Part shown: piece after piece, positions 27,051-41,600 of the stretch
Numbering within the stretch: position 1 is the stretch's first letter
Layout of the letters: every line of letters begins with the position of its first letter
Source: Calliopsis andreniformis
Lineage: Eukaryota > Arthropoda > Insecta > Hymenoptera > Andrenidae
DNA: 64,000 nucleotides
Direction of reading: 5' to 3'
Assembly (NCBI RefSeq): GCF_051401765.1
Contig: NW_027480467.1
Span: forward strand, 992,001 to 1,056,000
Notes under the pieces: generated by a model
Seen by the model: only the letters and a program-made list of their open reading frames with translations
Told to the model about the DNA's origin: nothing
The model's database searches: none
Program-made: the position numbers and the translations under genes

Positions 27051-30000
27051 CTGAAGTTTGAGGATTGAGTATTGAAGATTGAGGTTTGAGGATTGAAGGT
27101 TGTGTATGGAGGATTGAAGATTGAGGATTGAGGATTGAGGAACGAGGATTGACGATTGAGGATGATGGCTGAGGTTTCAGGACTGAGGTTTGAGGACTGA
27201 GGACTGAGGATTGAGGATTGAGAATTGAGGATTGAGGATTGAGTATTGAGGATTGGGCATTGAGGATTGAAGAATGAGGATTGACGATTGAGGATTGAGG
27301 ATTGATGATTGAGGATTGAGTATTGAAGATTCAGGATGGATGATTGAGGATTGAGGATTGAGGATTGAGGATTGAGTATTGAGGATTGAGTGTTGAAGAT
27401 TGTGGACTGATGATTGACTATTGAGGACTGAGGATTGAGGATTGATTATTGAGCTTTGGCGATTGAAGATTGTGGACTGGGGATAGAGGATTGAACATTG
27501 AGAATTAAGGATAGAGTATTGGGGATTGAGGATCTAGGATAGGAGATTGATTATTGAGGATTGAAGATTGAGTATTGAGGATTGAGGATTGAGAATTGAG
27601 AATTGAGGATGGGGACTGAGGGTTGAGGATTGACGTTTGAGCAATGAGGATTGAGGATTGAGGATTGAGGATTGAGGATTGAGGATTGAGTATTGAAGAT
27701 GGAGGATTGATGACTGAGGATTGAGGATTGAGGATTGACGATTGAGGATTGGGAATTGAGGATTGAAGATTGAGTATTGAAGATTGAAGGTTGATGATTG
27801 AGGATTGAGGATTGAGGATTGTGGATAGAGGATTGAGGGTTGAGGATTGAATGTTGAGTATTGATGATTGAACACTGAGTATTGATGATTGAGGATTGAG
27901 GACTGAGGACTGAGGATTGAAGGTTGAGGATTGGGGATTGAGGATTGGCGATTGCGGATTGAGGACTGAGGATTGAGAATTGAGGATTGAAGATTGAAGA
28001 TTGAGTATTGAGGATTGAAGATTGAGGGTTGAGGATTGAGGACTGAAGATTGAGGACTGAGTGTTGAGTGTTGAGTGATGCGAATTGATGTTTGTATACT
28101 GAGATTTGAAGATTGAAGATTGGGGATTAAGTACTGAAAACTGTGAATTGAGGATATTCTAATGAGGACTGAGGATTGACAATTGATTGTTGAGGACTGA
28201 GGGCTGAAGATTGACGATTCAGGGTTGAGGATTCGGGATTGAGGTTTGAGGACGAGGACTGACGGTTGAGGATTGAGGTTTGAGGATTGAGGACTGAGGA
28301 CTGATGACTGAGGATTGAGGATTGAGGATTGAGCATTGAGGATTGAAGATTGTGGACTGGGGATTGAGGATTGAAGATTGAGGGTTAAGGATTGAGGATT
28401 GGGGATTGAGGATCGAAGATTGAGGATTGGGTATTGAGGATTGAAGAATGAGGATTCATGACTGAGGATTGAGGATTGAGGATTGATGATTGAGGATTGA
28501 GGATTGAAGATTGAGTATGGAGGATTGAAGATTGAGGATTGAGGATTGAGGAACGAGGATTGACGATTGAGGATGATGGCTGAGGTTTGAGGACTGAGGT
28601 TTGAGGGCTCAGGACTGAGGATTGAGGATTGAGAATTGAGGACTGAGGATTGAGGATTGATGATTGGGTATTGAGGATTGAAGAATGAGGATTGACGATT
28701 GAGGATTGAGGATTGAGGATTGAGGATTGAGTATTGAAGCTTCAGGATGGATGATTGAGGATTGAGGATTGAGGATTGAGGATTGAGGATTGAGGATTGA
28801 GGATTGAGTATTGAAGATTGTGGACTGATGATTGACGATTGAGGACTGAGGATTGAGGATTGATTATTGAGCTTTGGGGATTGAAGATTGTGGACTGGGG
28901 ATAGAGGATCGAATATTGAGGATTAAGGATAGAGTATTGGGGATTGAGGATCTAGGATAGGAGATTGAAGATTGAGGATTGAGGATTCAGGATTGAGGAT
29001 TGAGGATGAGGGCTGACGGTTGAGGGTTGAGGTTTGAGGACTGAGGACAGAGGATTGAGGATTGAGAATTGAGGATGGAGGATTGAGGATTGAGGATTGA
29101 GGATTGGGTATTGATGATTGAAGAATCAGAATTGACTATTGTGGATTGAGTATTGAGGATTGAAGATTGAGTATTGAGGATTGAAGGTTGATGATTGAGG
29201 ATTGAGGATTGATGACTGAGGATTGAGGATTGAGGATTGAGGATTGAGGATTGAAGATTGAGGATTGCGAATCGAGGCTGAGGGCTGAAGGTTGAGTATT
29301 GAGGAATGAAGACTGACGATTGAGGACTGAGGATTGAGGGTTGAGGATTTAGGATTGAGAGTTGAGGATTGAGGATTGAGGATTGAAGATTGAGGATTGG
29401 GTATTGAGGATTGAAGAATCAGGATTGAGGATTGAGGATTGAGGATTGAGGATTGAGGATTGAAGATTGAGGATTGAGGATTGTGGATTGAGGATTGAAG
29501 ATTGAGTATTGAGGATTGAAGGTTGAGGATTGAGGATTTAGGACGGACGATTGAGGATTGAAGATTGAGAATTGGGGACTGAGTGTTGAAGGTTGAGTGA
29601 TGAGAGTTGATGATTGTGGTTGGAGATTTGAAGGTTGAAGATTGAGGATTGAGTATTGAAAACTGAGAATTCAGGATATTCTATTGAGTATTGAGAATTT
29701 TGGATTGATGGTTGAGTATTGAGGATTGATGGTTGAGGGTTGTGTGTTGAATATTGAGGATTGGCGGATTGAGTATTGAAGATTGAGGACTGAGGACTGA
29801 GGATTGAGTATTGAGGATTGAGGATTGAGTATTGAGGATTGAGGATTGAAGGTTGAGTATTGATGAGTGGAGATTGCGGATTGATTATTGAGGGTTGAGG
29901 TTTGAGGACGAGGACTGAGGGTTGAGGATTGAGGTTTGAGGACAGAGGATTGAGGATTGAGGATTGAGAATTGATAATTGAGGATTGAGGATTGAAGATT

Positions 30001-33000
30001 TAGGATTGGGTATTGAGGATTGAGTATTGGGGATTGAGGACCTAGAATTGGAGATTGATTGTTTAGGATTGAAGATAGAGGGTTGAGGATTGAGGATTGA
30101 GGATTGAGGATTGAGAATTGAGAATTGAGGATGAGAACTGAGGTTTGAGGATTGAAGTTTGAGGAGTGAGGATTGAGGATTGAGGATTGAGGATTGAGGG
30201 TGAGGATTGAGTATTGAAGGTTCAGGATTGATGTCTGAGGATTGAGGATTGAGGATTCAGGATTGAGGTTTGACGATTGAAGATTGAGTATTGAGGATTG
30301 AGTGTTGAGGATTGAGGATTGAGTATTGAGGATTGAGGATGAGGGCTGAGGTTTGAGGTTTGAGGTTTAAGGACTGAGGACTGAGGATTGAGGATTGAGA
30401 ATTGAGGATTGAGGATTGAGGATTGAAGATTGAGGACTTGGTATTGAGGATAGAAGAATGAGGATTGAGGATTGAGGATTGAGGATTGAGGATTGAGGAT
30501 TGAGGATTGAGGATTGAGGATTGAGGATTGAGTATTGAAGATTGTGGACTGATGATTGACGATTGAGGACTGAGGATTGAGGATTGATTATTGAGCTTTG
30601 GGAATTGAAGATTGTGGACTGGGGATAGAGGATCGAATATTGAGGATTAAGGATAGAGTATTGGGGATTGAGGATCTAGGATAGGAGATTGAAGATTGAG
30701 GATTGAGGATTCGGGATTGAGGATTGAGGATGAGGGCTGAGGGTTGAGGGTTGAGGTTTGAGGACTGAGGACAGTGGATTGAGGATTGAGAATTGAGGAT
30801 GGAGGATTGAGGATTGAGGATTGAGGATTGGGTATTGAGGATTGAAGAATGAGGATTGACGATTGAGGATTGAGGATTGATGATTGAGGATTGAGTATTG
30901 AAGATTCAGGATGGATGATTGAGGATTGAGGATTGAGGATTGAGGATTGAGTATTGAGGATTGAGTATTGAAGATTGTGGACTGATGATTGACGATTGAG
31001 GACTGAGGATTGAGGATTGATTATTGAGCTTTGGGGATTGAAGATTGTGGACTGGGGATAGAGGATTGAATATTGAGGATTAAGGATAGAGTATTGGGGA
31101 TTGAGGATCTAGGATAGGAGATTGATTATTGAGGATTGATGATTGAGTATTGAGGATTGAGGATTGAGAATTGAGAATTGAGGATGGGGACTGAGGGTTG
31201 AGGATTGACGTTTGAGCAATGAGGATTGAGTATTGATGATTGAGGATTGAGGACTGAGGATTGAAGGTTGAGGATTGGGGACTGAGGATTGGCGATTGAG
31301 GATTGAGGACTGAGGATTGAGAATTGAGGATTGAGGATTGAAGATTGAAGATTGAGTATTGAGGTTTGAAGATTGAGGATTGAGGATTGAGGACTGAAGA
31401 TTGAGGACTGAGTGTTGAGTGTTGAGTGATGCGAATTGATGTTTGTATACTGAGATTTGAAGATTGAAGATTGGGGATTGAGTACTGAAAACTGTGAATT
31501 GAGGATATTCTAATGAGGACTGAGGATTGACAATTGATTGTTGAGGACTGAGGGTTGAAGATTGACGATTCAGGGTTGAGGATTCGGTATTGAGGTTTGA
31601 GGACGAGGACTGACGGTTGAGGATTGAGGTTTGAGGATTGAGGATTGAGGACTGATGACTCAGGATTGAGGATTGAGGATTGAGCATTGAGGATTGAAGA
31701 TTGTGGACTGGGGATTGAGGATTGAAGATTGAGGATTAAGGATTGAGGATTGGGGATTGAGGATCGAAGATTGAGTATTGGGTATTGAGGGTTGAAGAAT
31801 GAGGATTCAGGACTGAGGGTTGAGGATTGAGGATTGATGATTGAGGATTGAGGATTGAAGATTGAGTATGGAGGATTGAAGATTGAGGATTGAGGATTGA
31901 GGAACGAGGATTGACGATTGAGGATGATGGCTGAGGTTTGAGGACTGAGGTTTGAGGACTGAGGACAGAGGATTGAGGATTGAGAACTGAGGATTGAGGA
32001 TTGAGGATTGATGATTGGGTATTGAGGATTGAAGAATGAGGATTGACGATTGAGGATTGAGGATTGAGGATTGAGGATTGAGTATTGAAGCTTCAGGATA
32101 GATGATTGAGGATTGAGGATTGAGGATTGAGGATTGAGGATTGAGTATTGAAGATTGTGGACTGATGATTGACGATTGAGGACTGAGGATTGAGGATTGA
32201 TTATTGAGCTTTGGGGATTGAAGATTGTGGACTGGGGATAGAGGATTGAATATTGAGGATTAAGGATAGAGTATTGGGGATTGAGGATCTAGGATAGGAG
32301 ATTGATTATTGAGGATTGATGATTGAGTATTGAGGATTGAGGATTGAGAATTGAGAATTGAGAATGGGGACTGAGGGTTGAGGATTGACGTTTGAGCAAT
32401 GAGGATTGAGGATTGAGGATTGAGGATTGAGGATTGAGGATTGAGTATTGAAGATTGAGGATTGATGACTGAGGATTGAGGATTGAGGATAGACGATTGA
32501 GAATTGGGAATTGAGGATTGAAGATTGAGTATTGAAGGTTGAAGGTTGATGATTGAGGATTGAGGATTGTGGATAGAAGATTGAGGGTTGAGGATTGAAT
32601 GTTGAGTATTGAGGATTGAACATTGAGTATTGATGATTGAGGATGGAGGACTGAGGATTGAAGGTTGAGGATTGATGATTGAGGATTGCGGACTGAGGAT
32701 TGAGGATTGAGGATTGAGGATTGAAGACTGAGTATTGAGGATTGATTATTGAGGATTGAAGATTGAGGATTGAGGATTGAGGGTTAAGAATTGAGGATTG
32801 AGGATGAGGACTGAGGGTTGAGGATTGAGGATTGAGAATGAGGACCGAGGGTTGAGGATTGAGGTTTGAGGAACGAGGATTGAGGATTGAGAATTGAGGA
32901 CTGAGGATTGACGATTGAGTTTTGAAGATTGAGGATAGATGACTGAGGATTGAGGATTGAGGATTGAGGATTGAGGATTGAGGATTGAAGATTGAGTATT

Positions 33001-33484
33001 GAGGATTGAGGATTGAGGATCGAGGATTGAGTATTGAAGATTGAGGATTGATGATTGAGGATTGCGGACTGAGGATTGAGGATTGAGGATTGAGGATTGA
33101 AGACTGAGTATTGAGGATTGATTATTGAGGATTGAAGATTGAGGATTGAGGATTGAGGGTTAAGAATTGAGGATTGAGGATGAGGACTGAGGGTTGAGGA
33201 TTGAGGATTGAGGAATGTGGATTGAGGATTGAGGATTGAGGATTGATGATTGAGGATTGAGTATTGAAGATTGAGGATTGATGACTGAGGATTGAGGATT
33301 GAGGATTGATGATTGAGGATTGAGGATTGAAGATTGAGTATGGAGGATTGAAGATTGAGGATTGAGGATTGAGGATTGAAGATTGAGGACTGAGTGTTGA
33401 GGGTTGTGTGATGAGAATTGATGTCTGTGGATTGAGATTTGAAGATTGAAGATTGGGGATTCAGTATTGAAAACTGTGAAATGA
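23836..33484 (+). repeat. Higher-order unit 8 (9649 bp, longest canonical-opening unit but one)
   Basis: Canonical opening B 23836, A' 24123, C 24857, A 25254, then E 25943, D 26644, E 27451, D 28152, E 28869, A 29674, E 30593 and 31026, D 31503, E 32206. It equals the 5209-bp unit plus 4440 bp of additional blocks, including the segment with no close copy (29.13-30.54 kb). The offset to unit 9 is 9649 bp over its opening and 9656 bp just before it (D 21847 against 31503), one heptamer different. Confidence 0.9.
29130..30540 (+). repeat. Heptamer stretch without a close copy in the window
   Basis: Still made of heptamers, but the variant order is not matched elsewhere in the window by eye. 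Local oddities include attggcggattgag (29,759), gatttaggacggacgattg (29,533), gaggacctagaattgg (30,028) and ggattgagggtgaggattg (30,191). It carries an A landmark at 29674 with the fullest form of the motif (gaaaactgagaattcagg). It may be an older part of the array or a piece whose other copies lie outside the window. Confidence 0.7.
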
Positions 33485-36400
33485 GGATATTCTATTGAGG
33501 ATTGAGGATTGACAATTGATTGTTGCGGACTGAGGGATGAAGATTGAGCATTCAGGATTGAGGATTCGGAATTGAGGTTTGAGGACTGAGGATTGAGTGT
33601 TGAGGATTGAGGATTGAGGATTGAGGATTGACGCTTGAGGATAGAGGATTGCGGATGGAGGATTGAAGAGAGAGGACCGAGAGTTGAGGATTGAGTGTTG
33701 AGAATTGATGTTTGAGGGTCGAGATTTGATTATTGAATATTGTGGATTGAGTATTGAATCATGAAAATTCAGGATATTCTATTGAGTATTGAGAATTGAG
33801 GATTGATGGTTGAGTATTGAGAATTGATGCTTGATGGTTGTGTGTTGAATATTGAGGATTGAGTATTGAGGATTGAAGACTGAGTATTGAGGATTGAAGG
33901 CTGATGATTGAGGATTGAGGATTGATGATTCAGGATTGTGGATTGAGGATTGAGTATTGAGGATTGATGATTCAAGACTGTGTATTGAGGATTGAACATT
34001 GAGGATTGAGGATTCAGGATTGAGGATTGAGGATGAGGGCTGAGGGTTGAGGATTGAGGATTGAGGATTGAGGATTGAAGATTGAGTATTGAGGATTGAG
34101 GATTGAGAATTGGGTATTGAGGATTGAAGAATGAGGATTGACGATTGAGGATTGGGAATTGAGGATTGAAGATTGAGTATTGAGGATTGATGGTTGATGA
34201 TTGAGGATTGAGGATTGTGGATTGAGGATTGAGGGTTGAGGATTGAAGGTTGAGTATTGAGGATTGAACATTGAGCATTGATGATTGAGGATTGAGGACT
34301 GAGGATTGGAGATTGAGGATTGGGGATTGAGGATTGGCGATTGAGGATTGAGGACTGAGGATTGAGAATTGAGGATTGAGGATTGAGGATTGAGGATTGA
34401 AGTTTGAGGACAGAGTGTTGAGGGTTGAGTGATGAGAATTGATGTCTGTGGATGGAGACTTGAAGATTGAAGATTGAGGATTGATTATTGAAAACAGAGA
34501 ACTCAGGATATTCTATTGAGTATTGAGAATTGAGGATTGATGATTGAGTATTGAGGATTGATGTTTGAGGGTTGTGTATTGAATATTGAGGATTGAGGAC
34601 TGAGGATTGAGGATTGAGGATTGAGCATTGAAGATTGAGTATTGATGATTGACGATTCGGGATTGAGGATTGAGGGTTGAGGATTGAGGATTGATGATTG
34701 AGGATTGAGGATTGAGGATTGAGGATTGAGGATAGAGGATTGAAGATTGAGGATTGGGATTGAGGGTTGAGGATTGTGGATTGAGAATAGAAGATTGAGT
34801 ATTGAGGATTGAAGATTGAGGTTTGAGGATTGAGGATTGAGGATGGAGGATGAGGGCTGAGGGTTGAGCGTTGAGGTTTGAGTATTGAATACTGAGAATT
34901 CAGGATATTCTATTGAGTATTGAGAATTGAGTATTGATGGTTGAGTATTGAGGAGTGAGGATTGAGTATTGAGGATTGAAGATTGAGGTTTGAGGATTGA
35001 GAATTGAGGATTGAGGATGAGGACTGAGGGTTGAGGATTGAGGTTTGAGGCACGAGGATTGTGGATTGAGAATTGAGGACTGACGATTGACGATTGAGTT
35101 TTGAAGATTGAGGATTGGTGACTGAGGATTGAGGATTGAGGATTGAGGATTGAGGATTGAGGATTGAAGATTGAGTATTGAGGATTGAGGATTGAGGATT
35201 GAGGATTGAGTATTGAAGATTGAGGTTTGAGGATTGAAGATTGAGTATGGAGGATTGAAGATTGAGGATTGGGGATTGAGGAACGAGGATTGACGATTGA
35301 GGATGATGGCTGAGGTTTGAGGACTGAGGTTTGAGGACTGAGGACTGATGATTGAGGATTGAGAATTGAGGATTGAGGATTGAGGATTGAGGATTGGGTA
35401 TTGAGGATTGAAGAATGAGGATTAACGATTGAGGATTGAGGATTGATGATTGAGGATTGAGTATTGAAGATTCAGGATGGATGATTGAGGATTGAGGATT
35501 GAGGATTGAGGATTGAGTATTGAGGATTGAGTATTGAAGATTGTGGACTGATGATTGACGATTGAGGACTGAGGATTGAGGATTGCTTATTGAGCTTTGG
35601 GGATTGAAGATTGTGGACTTGGGATAGAGGATTGAATATTGAGGATTAAGGATAGAGTATTGGGGATTGAGGATCTAGGATAGGAGATTGATTATTGAGG
35701 ATTGAAGATTGAGTATTGAGGATTGAGGATTGAGAATTGAGAATTGAGGATGGGGACTGAGGGTTGAGGATTGACGTTTGAGCAATGAGGATTGAGGATT
35801 GAGGATTGAGGATTGAGGATGGAGGATTGAGGATTGAGGATTGAGTATTGAAGATTGAGGATTGATGACTGAGGATTGAGGATTGAGGATTGACGATTGA
35901 GGATTGGGAATTGAGGATTGAAGATTGAGTATTGAAGATTGAAGGTTGATGATTGAGGATTGAGGATTGTGGATAGAGGATTGAGGGTTGAGGATTGAAT
36001 GTTGAGTATTGATGATTGAACACTGAGTATTGATGATTGAGGATTGAGGACTGAGGATTGAAGGTTGAGGATTGGGTATTGAGGATTGGCGATTGAGGTT
36101 TGAGGACTGAGGATTGAGTATTAAGGATTGAAGATTGAAGATTGAGTATTGAGGATTGAAGATTGAGGATTGAGGATTGAGGACTGAAGATTGAGGACTG
36201 AGTGTTGAGTGTTGAGTGATGCGAATTGATGTTTGTATACTGAGATTTGAAGATTGAAGATTGGGGATTGAGTACTGAAGACTGTGAATTGAGGATATTC
36301 TAATGAGGACTGAGGTTTGACAATTGATTGTTGAGGACTGAGGGCTTAAGATTGACGATTCAGGGTTGAGGATTCGGGATTGAGGTTTGAGGACGAGGAC

Positions 36401-36700
36401 TAACGGTTGAGAATTTAGGTTTGAGGATTGAGGATTGAGGACTGATGACTGAGGATTGAGGATTGAGGATTGAGCATTGAGGATTGAAGATTGTGGACTG
36501 GGGATTGAGGATTGAAGATTGAGGATTAAGGATTGAGGATTGGGGATTGAGGATCGAAGATTGAGGATTGGGTATTGAGGATTGAAGAATGAGGATTCAT
36601 GACTGAGGATTGAGGATTGAGGATTGATGATTGAGGATTGAGGATTGAAGATTGAGTATGGAGGATTGAAGATTGAGGATGATGGCTGAGGTTTGAGGAC
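30580..36700 (+). repeat. 9.65-kb-offset segmental repeat, second copy
   Basis: This is the partner of 20.7-27.05 kb, starting at the E pair 30593/31026 and running through B 33485, A' 33772, C 34506, A 34903, E 35592 and D 36293. The join replacing the missing ~230 bp is near 31,230, where gagcaatgaggattgag runs straight into tattgatgattgagg. Identity across landmarks is very high by eye. Confidence 0.87.
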
Positions 36701-38693
36701 TGAGGTTTGAGGACTGAGGACTGAGGATTGAAGATTGAGAATTGAGGATTGAGGATTGAGGATTGATGATTGGGTATTGAGGATTGAAGAATGAGGATTG
36801 ACGATTGAGGATTGAGGATTGAGGATTGAGGATTGAGTATTGAAGCTTCAGGATGGATGATTGAGGATTGAGGATTGAGGATTGAGGATTGAGGATTGAG
36901 GATTGAGGATTGAGTATTGAAGATTGTGGACTGATGATTGACGATTGAGGACTGAGGATTGAGGATTGATTATTGAGCTTTGGGGATTGAAGATTGTGGA
37001 CTGGGGATAGAGGATCGAATATTGAGGATTAAGGATAGAGTATTGGGGATTGAGGATCTAGGATAGGAGATTGAAGATTTAGGATTGAGGATTCAGGATT
37101 GAGGATTGAGGATGAGGGCTGAGGGTTGAGGATTGAGGATTGAGGATTGAGGATTGAAGATTGAGTATTGAGGATCGAGGATTGAGAATTGGGTATTGAG
37201 GATAGAAGAATGAGGATTGACGATTGAGGATTGGGAATTGAGGATTGACGATTGAGGATTGAGGATTGATGATTGAGGATTGAGTATTGAAGATTCAGGA
37301 TGGATGATTGAGGATTGAGGATTGAGGATTGAGGATTGAGTATTGAGGATTGAGTATTGAAGATTGTGGACTGATGATTGACGATTGAGGACTGAGGATT
37401 GAGGATTGATTATTGAGCTTTGGGGATTGAAGATTGTGGACTTGGGATAGAGGATTGAATATTGAGGATTAAGGATAGAGTATTGGGGATTGAGGATCTA
37501 GGATAGGAGATTGATTATTGAGGATTGAAGATTGAGTATTGAGGATTGAGGATTGAGAATTGAGAATTGAGAATGGGGACTGAGGGTTGAGGATTGACGT
37601 TTGAGCAATGAGGATTGAGGATTGAGGATTGAGGATTGAGGATTGAGGATTGAGTATTGAAGATTGAGGATTGATGACTGAGGATTGAGGATTGAGGATA
37701 GACGATTGAGAATTGGGAATTGAGGATTGAAGATTGAGTATTGAAGGTTGAAGGTTGATGATTGAGGATTGAGGATTGTGGATAGAAGATTGAGGGTTGA
37801 GGATTGAATGTTGAGTATTGAGGATTGAACATTGAGTATTGATGATTGAGGATGGAGGACTGAGGATTGAAGGTTGAGGATTGATGATTGAGGATTGCGG
37901 ACTGAGGATTGAGGATTGAGGATTGAGGATTGAAGACTGAGTATTGAGGATTGATTATTGAGGATTGAAGATTGAGGATTGAGGATTGAGGGTTAAGAAT
38001 TGAGGATTGAGGATGAGGACTGAGGGTTGAGGATTGAGGATTGAGGATGAGGACCGAGGGTTGAGGATTGAGGTTTGAGGAACGAGGATTGAGGATTGAG
38101 AATTGAGGACTGAGGATTGACGATTGAGTTTTGAAGATTGAGGATAGATGACTGAGGATTGAGGATTGAGGATTGAGGATTGAGGATTGAGGATTGAAGA
38201 TTGAGTATTGAGGATTGAGGATTGAGGATCGAGGATTGAGTATTGAAGATTGAGGATTGATGATTGAGGATTGCGGACTGAGGATTGAGGATTGAGGATT
38301 GAGGATTGAAGACTGAGTATTGAGGATTGATTATTGAGGATTGAAGATTGAGGATTGAGGATTGAGGGTTAAGAATTGAGGATTGAGGATGAGGACTGAG
38401 GGTTGAGGATTGAGGATTGAGGAATGTGGATTGAGGATTGAGGATTGAGGATTGATGATTGAGGATTGAGTATTGAAGATTGAGGATTGATGACTGAGGA
38501 TTGAGGATTGAGGATTGATGATTGAGGATTGAGGATTGAAGATTGAGTATGGAGGATTGAAGATTGAGGATTGAGGATTGAGGATTGAAGATTGAGGACT
38601 GAGTGTTGAGGGTTGTGTGATGAGAATTGATGTCTGTGGATTGAGATTTGAAGATTGAAGATTGGGGATTCAGTATTGAAAACTGTGAAATGA
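33485..38693 (+). repeat. Higher-order unit 9 (5209 bp, canonical form)
   Basis: Order B 33485, A' 33772, C 34506, A 34903, E 35592, D 36293, E 36975, E 37415; the next B lies 5209 bp on. The same order and spacing recur in units 10-12, so I treat this as the reference unit. 5209 is 744 heptamers plus one base, so successive units are not in the same heptamer phase or codon phase. No gene seen. Confidence 0.92.
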
Positions 38694-41600
38694 GGATATT
38701 CTATTGAGGATTGAGGATTGACAATTGATTGTTGCGGACTGAGGGATGAAGATTGAGCATTCAGGATTGAGGATTCGGAATTGAGGTTTGAGGACTGAGG
38801 ATTGAGTGTTGAGGATTGAGGATTGAGGATTGAGGATTGACGCTTGAGGATAGAGGATTGCGGATGGAGGATTGAAGAGAGAGGACCGAGAGTTGAGGAT
38901 TGAGTGTTGAGAATTGATGTTTGAGGGTCGAGATTTGATTATTGAATATTGTGGATTGAGTATTGAATCATGAAAATTCAGGATATTCTATTGAGTATTG
39001 AGAATTGAGGATTGATGGTTGAGTATTGAGAATTGATGCTTGATGGTTGTGTGTTGAATATTGAGGATTGAGTATTGAGGATTGAAGACTGAGTATTGAG
39101 GATCGAAGGCTGATGATTGAGGATTGAGGATTGATGATTCAGGATTGTGGATTGAGGATTGAGTATTGAGGATTGATGATTCAAGACTGTGTATTGAGGA
39201 TTGAACATTGAGGATTGAGGATTCAGGATTGAGGATTGAGGATGAGGGCTGAGGGTTGAGGATTGAGGATTGAGGATTGAGGATTGAAGATTGAGTATTG
39301 AGGATTGAGGATTGAGAATTGGGTATTGAGGATTGAAGAATGAGGATTGACGATTGAGGATTGGGAATTGAGGATTGAAGATTGAGTATTGAGGATTGAT
39401 GGTTGATGATTGAGGATTGAGGATTGTGGATTGAGGATTGAGGGTTGAGGATTGAAGGTTGAGTATTGAGGATTGAACATTGAGCATTGATGATTGAGGA
39501 TTGAGGACTGAGGATTGGAGATTGAGGATTGGGGATTGAGGATTGGCGATTGAGGATTGAGGACTGAGGATTGAGAATTGAGGATTGAGGATTGAGGATT
39601 GAGGATTGAAGTTTGAGGACAGAGTGTTGAGGGTTGAGTGATGAGAATTGATGTCTGTGGATGGAGACTTGAAGATTGAAGATTGAGGATTGATTATTGA
39701 AAACAGAGAACTCAGGATATTCTATTGAGTATTGAGAATTGAGGATTGATGATTGAGTATTGAGGATTGATGTTTGAGGGTTGTGTATTGAATATTGAGG
39801 ATTGAGGACTGAGGATTGAGGATTGAGGATTGAGCATTGAAGATTGAGTATTGATGATTGACGATTCGGGATTGAGGATTGAGGGTTGAGGATTGAGGAT
39901 TGATGATTGAGGATTGAGGATTGAGGATTGAGGATTGAGGATAGAGGATTGAAGATTGAGGATTGGGATTGAGGGTTGAGGATTGTGGATTGAGAATAGA
40001 AGATTGAGTATTGAGGATTGAAGATTGAGGTTTGAGGATTGAGGATTGAGGATGGAGGATGAGGGCTGAGGGTTGAGCGTTGAGGTTTGAGTATTGAATA
40101 CTGAGAATTCAGGATATTCTATTGAGTATTGAGAATTGAGTATTGATGGTTGAGTATTGAGGAGTGAGGATTGAGTATTGAGGATTGAAGATTGACGTTT
40201 GAGGATTGAGAATTGAGGATTGAGGATGAGGACTGAGGGTTGAGGATTGAGGTTTGAGGCACGAGGATTGTGGATTGAGAATTGAGGACTGACGATTGAC
40301 GATTGAGTTTAGAAGATTGAGGATTGGTGACTGAGGATTGAGGATTGAGGATTGAGGATTGAGGATTGAGGATTGAAGATTGAGTATTGAGGATTGAGGA
40401 TTGAGGATTGAGGATTGAGTATTGAAGATTGAGGTTTGAGGATTGAAGATTGAGTATGGAGGATTGAAGATTGAGGATTGGGGATTGAGGAACGAGGATT
40501 GACGATTGAGGATGATGGCTGAGGTTTGAGGACTGAGGTTTGAGGACTGAGGACTGATGATTGAGGATTGAGAATTGAGGATTGAGGATTGAGGATTGAG
40601 GATTGGGTATTGAGGATTGAAGAATGAGGATTAACGATTGAGGATTGAGGATTGATGATTGAGGATTGAGTATTGAAGATTCAGGATGGATGATTGAGGA
40701 TTGAGGATTGAGGATTGAGGATTGAGTATTGAGGATTGAGTATTGAAGATTGTGGACTGATGATTGACGATTGAGGACTGAGGATTGAGGATTGCTTATT
40801 GAGCTTTGGGGATTGAAGATTGTGGACTTGGGATAGAGGATTGAATATTGAGGATTAAGGATAGAGTATTGGGGATTGAGGATCTAGGATAGGAGATTGA
40901 TTATTGAGGATTGAAGATTGAGTATTGAGGATTGAGGATTGAGAATTGAGAATTGAGGATGGGGACTGAGGGTTGAGGATTGACGTTTGAGCAATGAGGA
41001 TTGAGGATTGAGGATTGAGGATTGAGGATGGAGGATTGAGGATTGAGGATTGAGTATTGAAGATTGAGGATTGATGACTGAGGATTGAGGATTGAGGATT
41101 GACGATTGAGGATTGGGAATTGAGGATTGAAGATTGAGTATTGAAGATTGAAGGTTGATGATTGAGGATTGAGGATTGTGGATAGAGGATTGAGGGTTGA
41201 GGATTGAATGTTGAGTATTGATGATTGAACACTGAGTATTGATGATTGAGGATTGAGGACTGAGGATTGAAGGTTGAGGATTGGGGATTGAGGATTGGCG
41301 ATTGAGGTTTGAGGACTGAGGATTGAGTATTAAGGATTGAAGATTGAAGATTGAGTATTGAGGATTGAAGATTGAGGATTGAGGATTGAGGACTGAAGAT
41401 TGAGGACTGAGTGTTGAGTGTTGAGTGATGCGAATTGATGTTTGTATACTGAGATTTGAAGATTGAAGATTGGGGATTGAGTACTGAAGACTGTGAATTG
41501 AGGATATTCTAATGAGGACTGAGGTTTGACAATTGATTGTTGAGGACTGAGGGCTTAAGATTGACGATTCAGGGTTGAGGATTCGGGATTGAGGTTTGAG

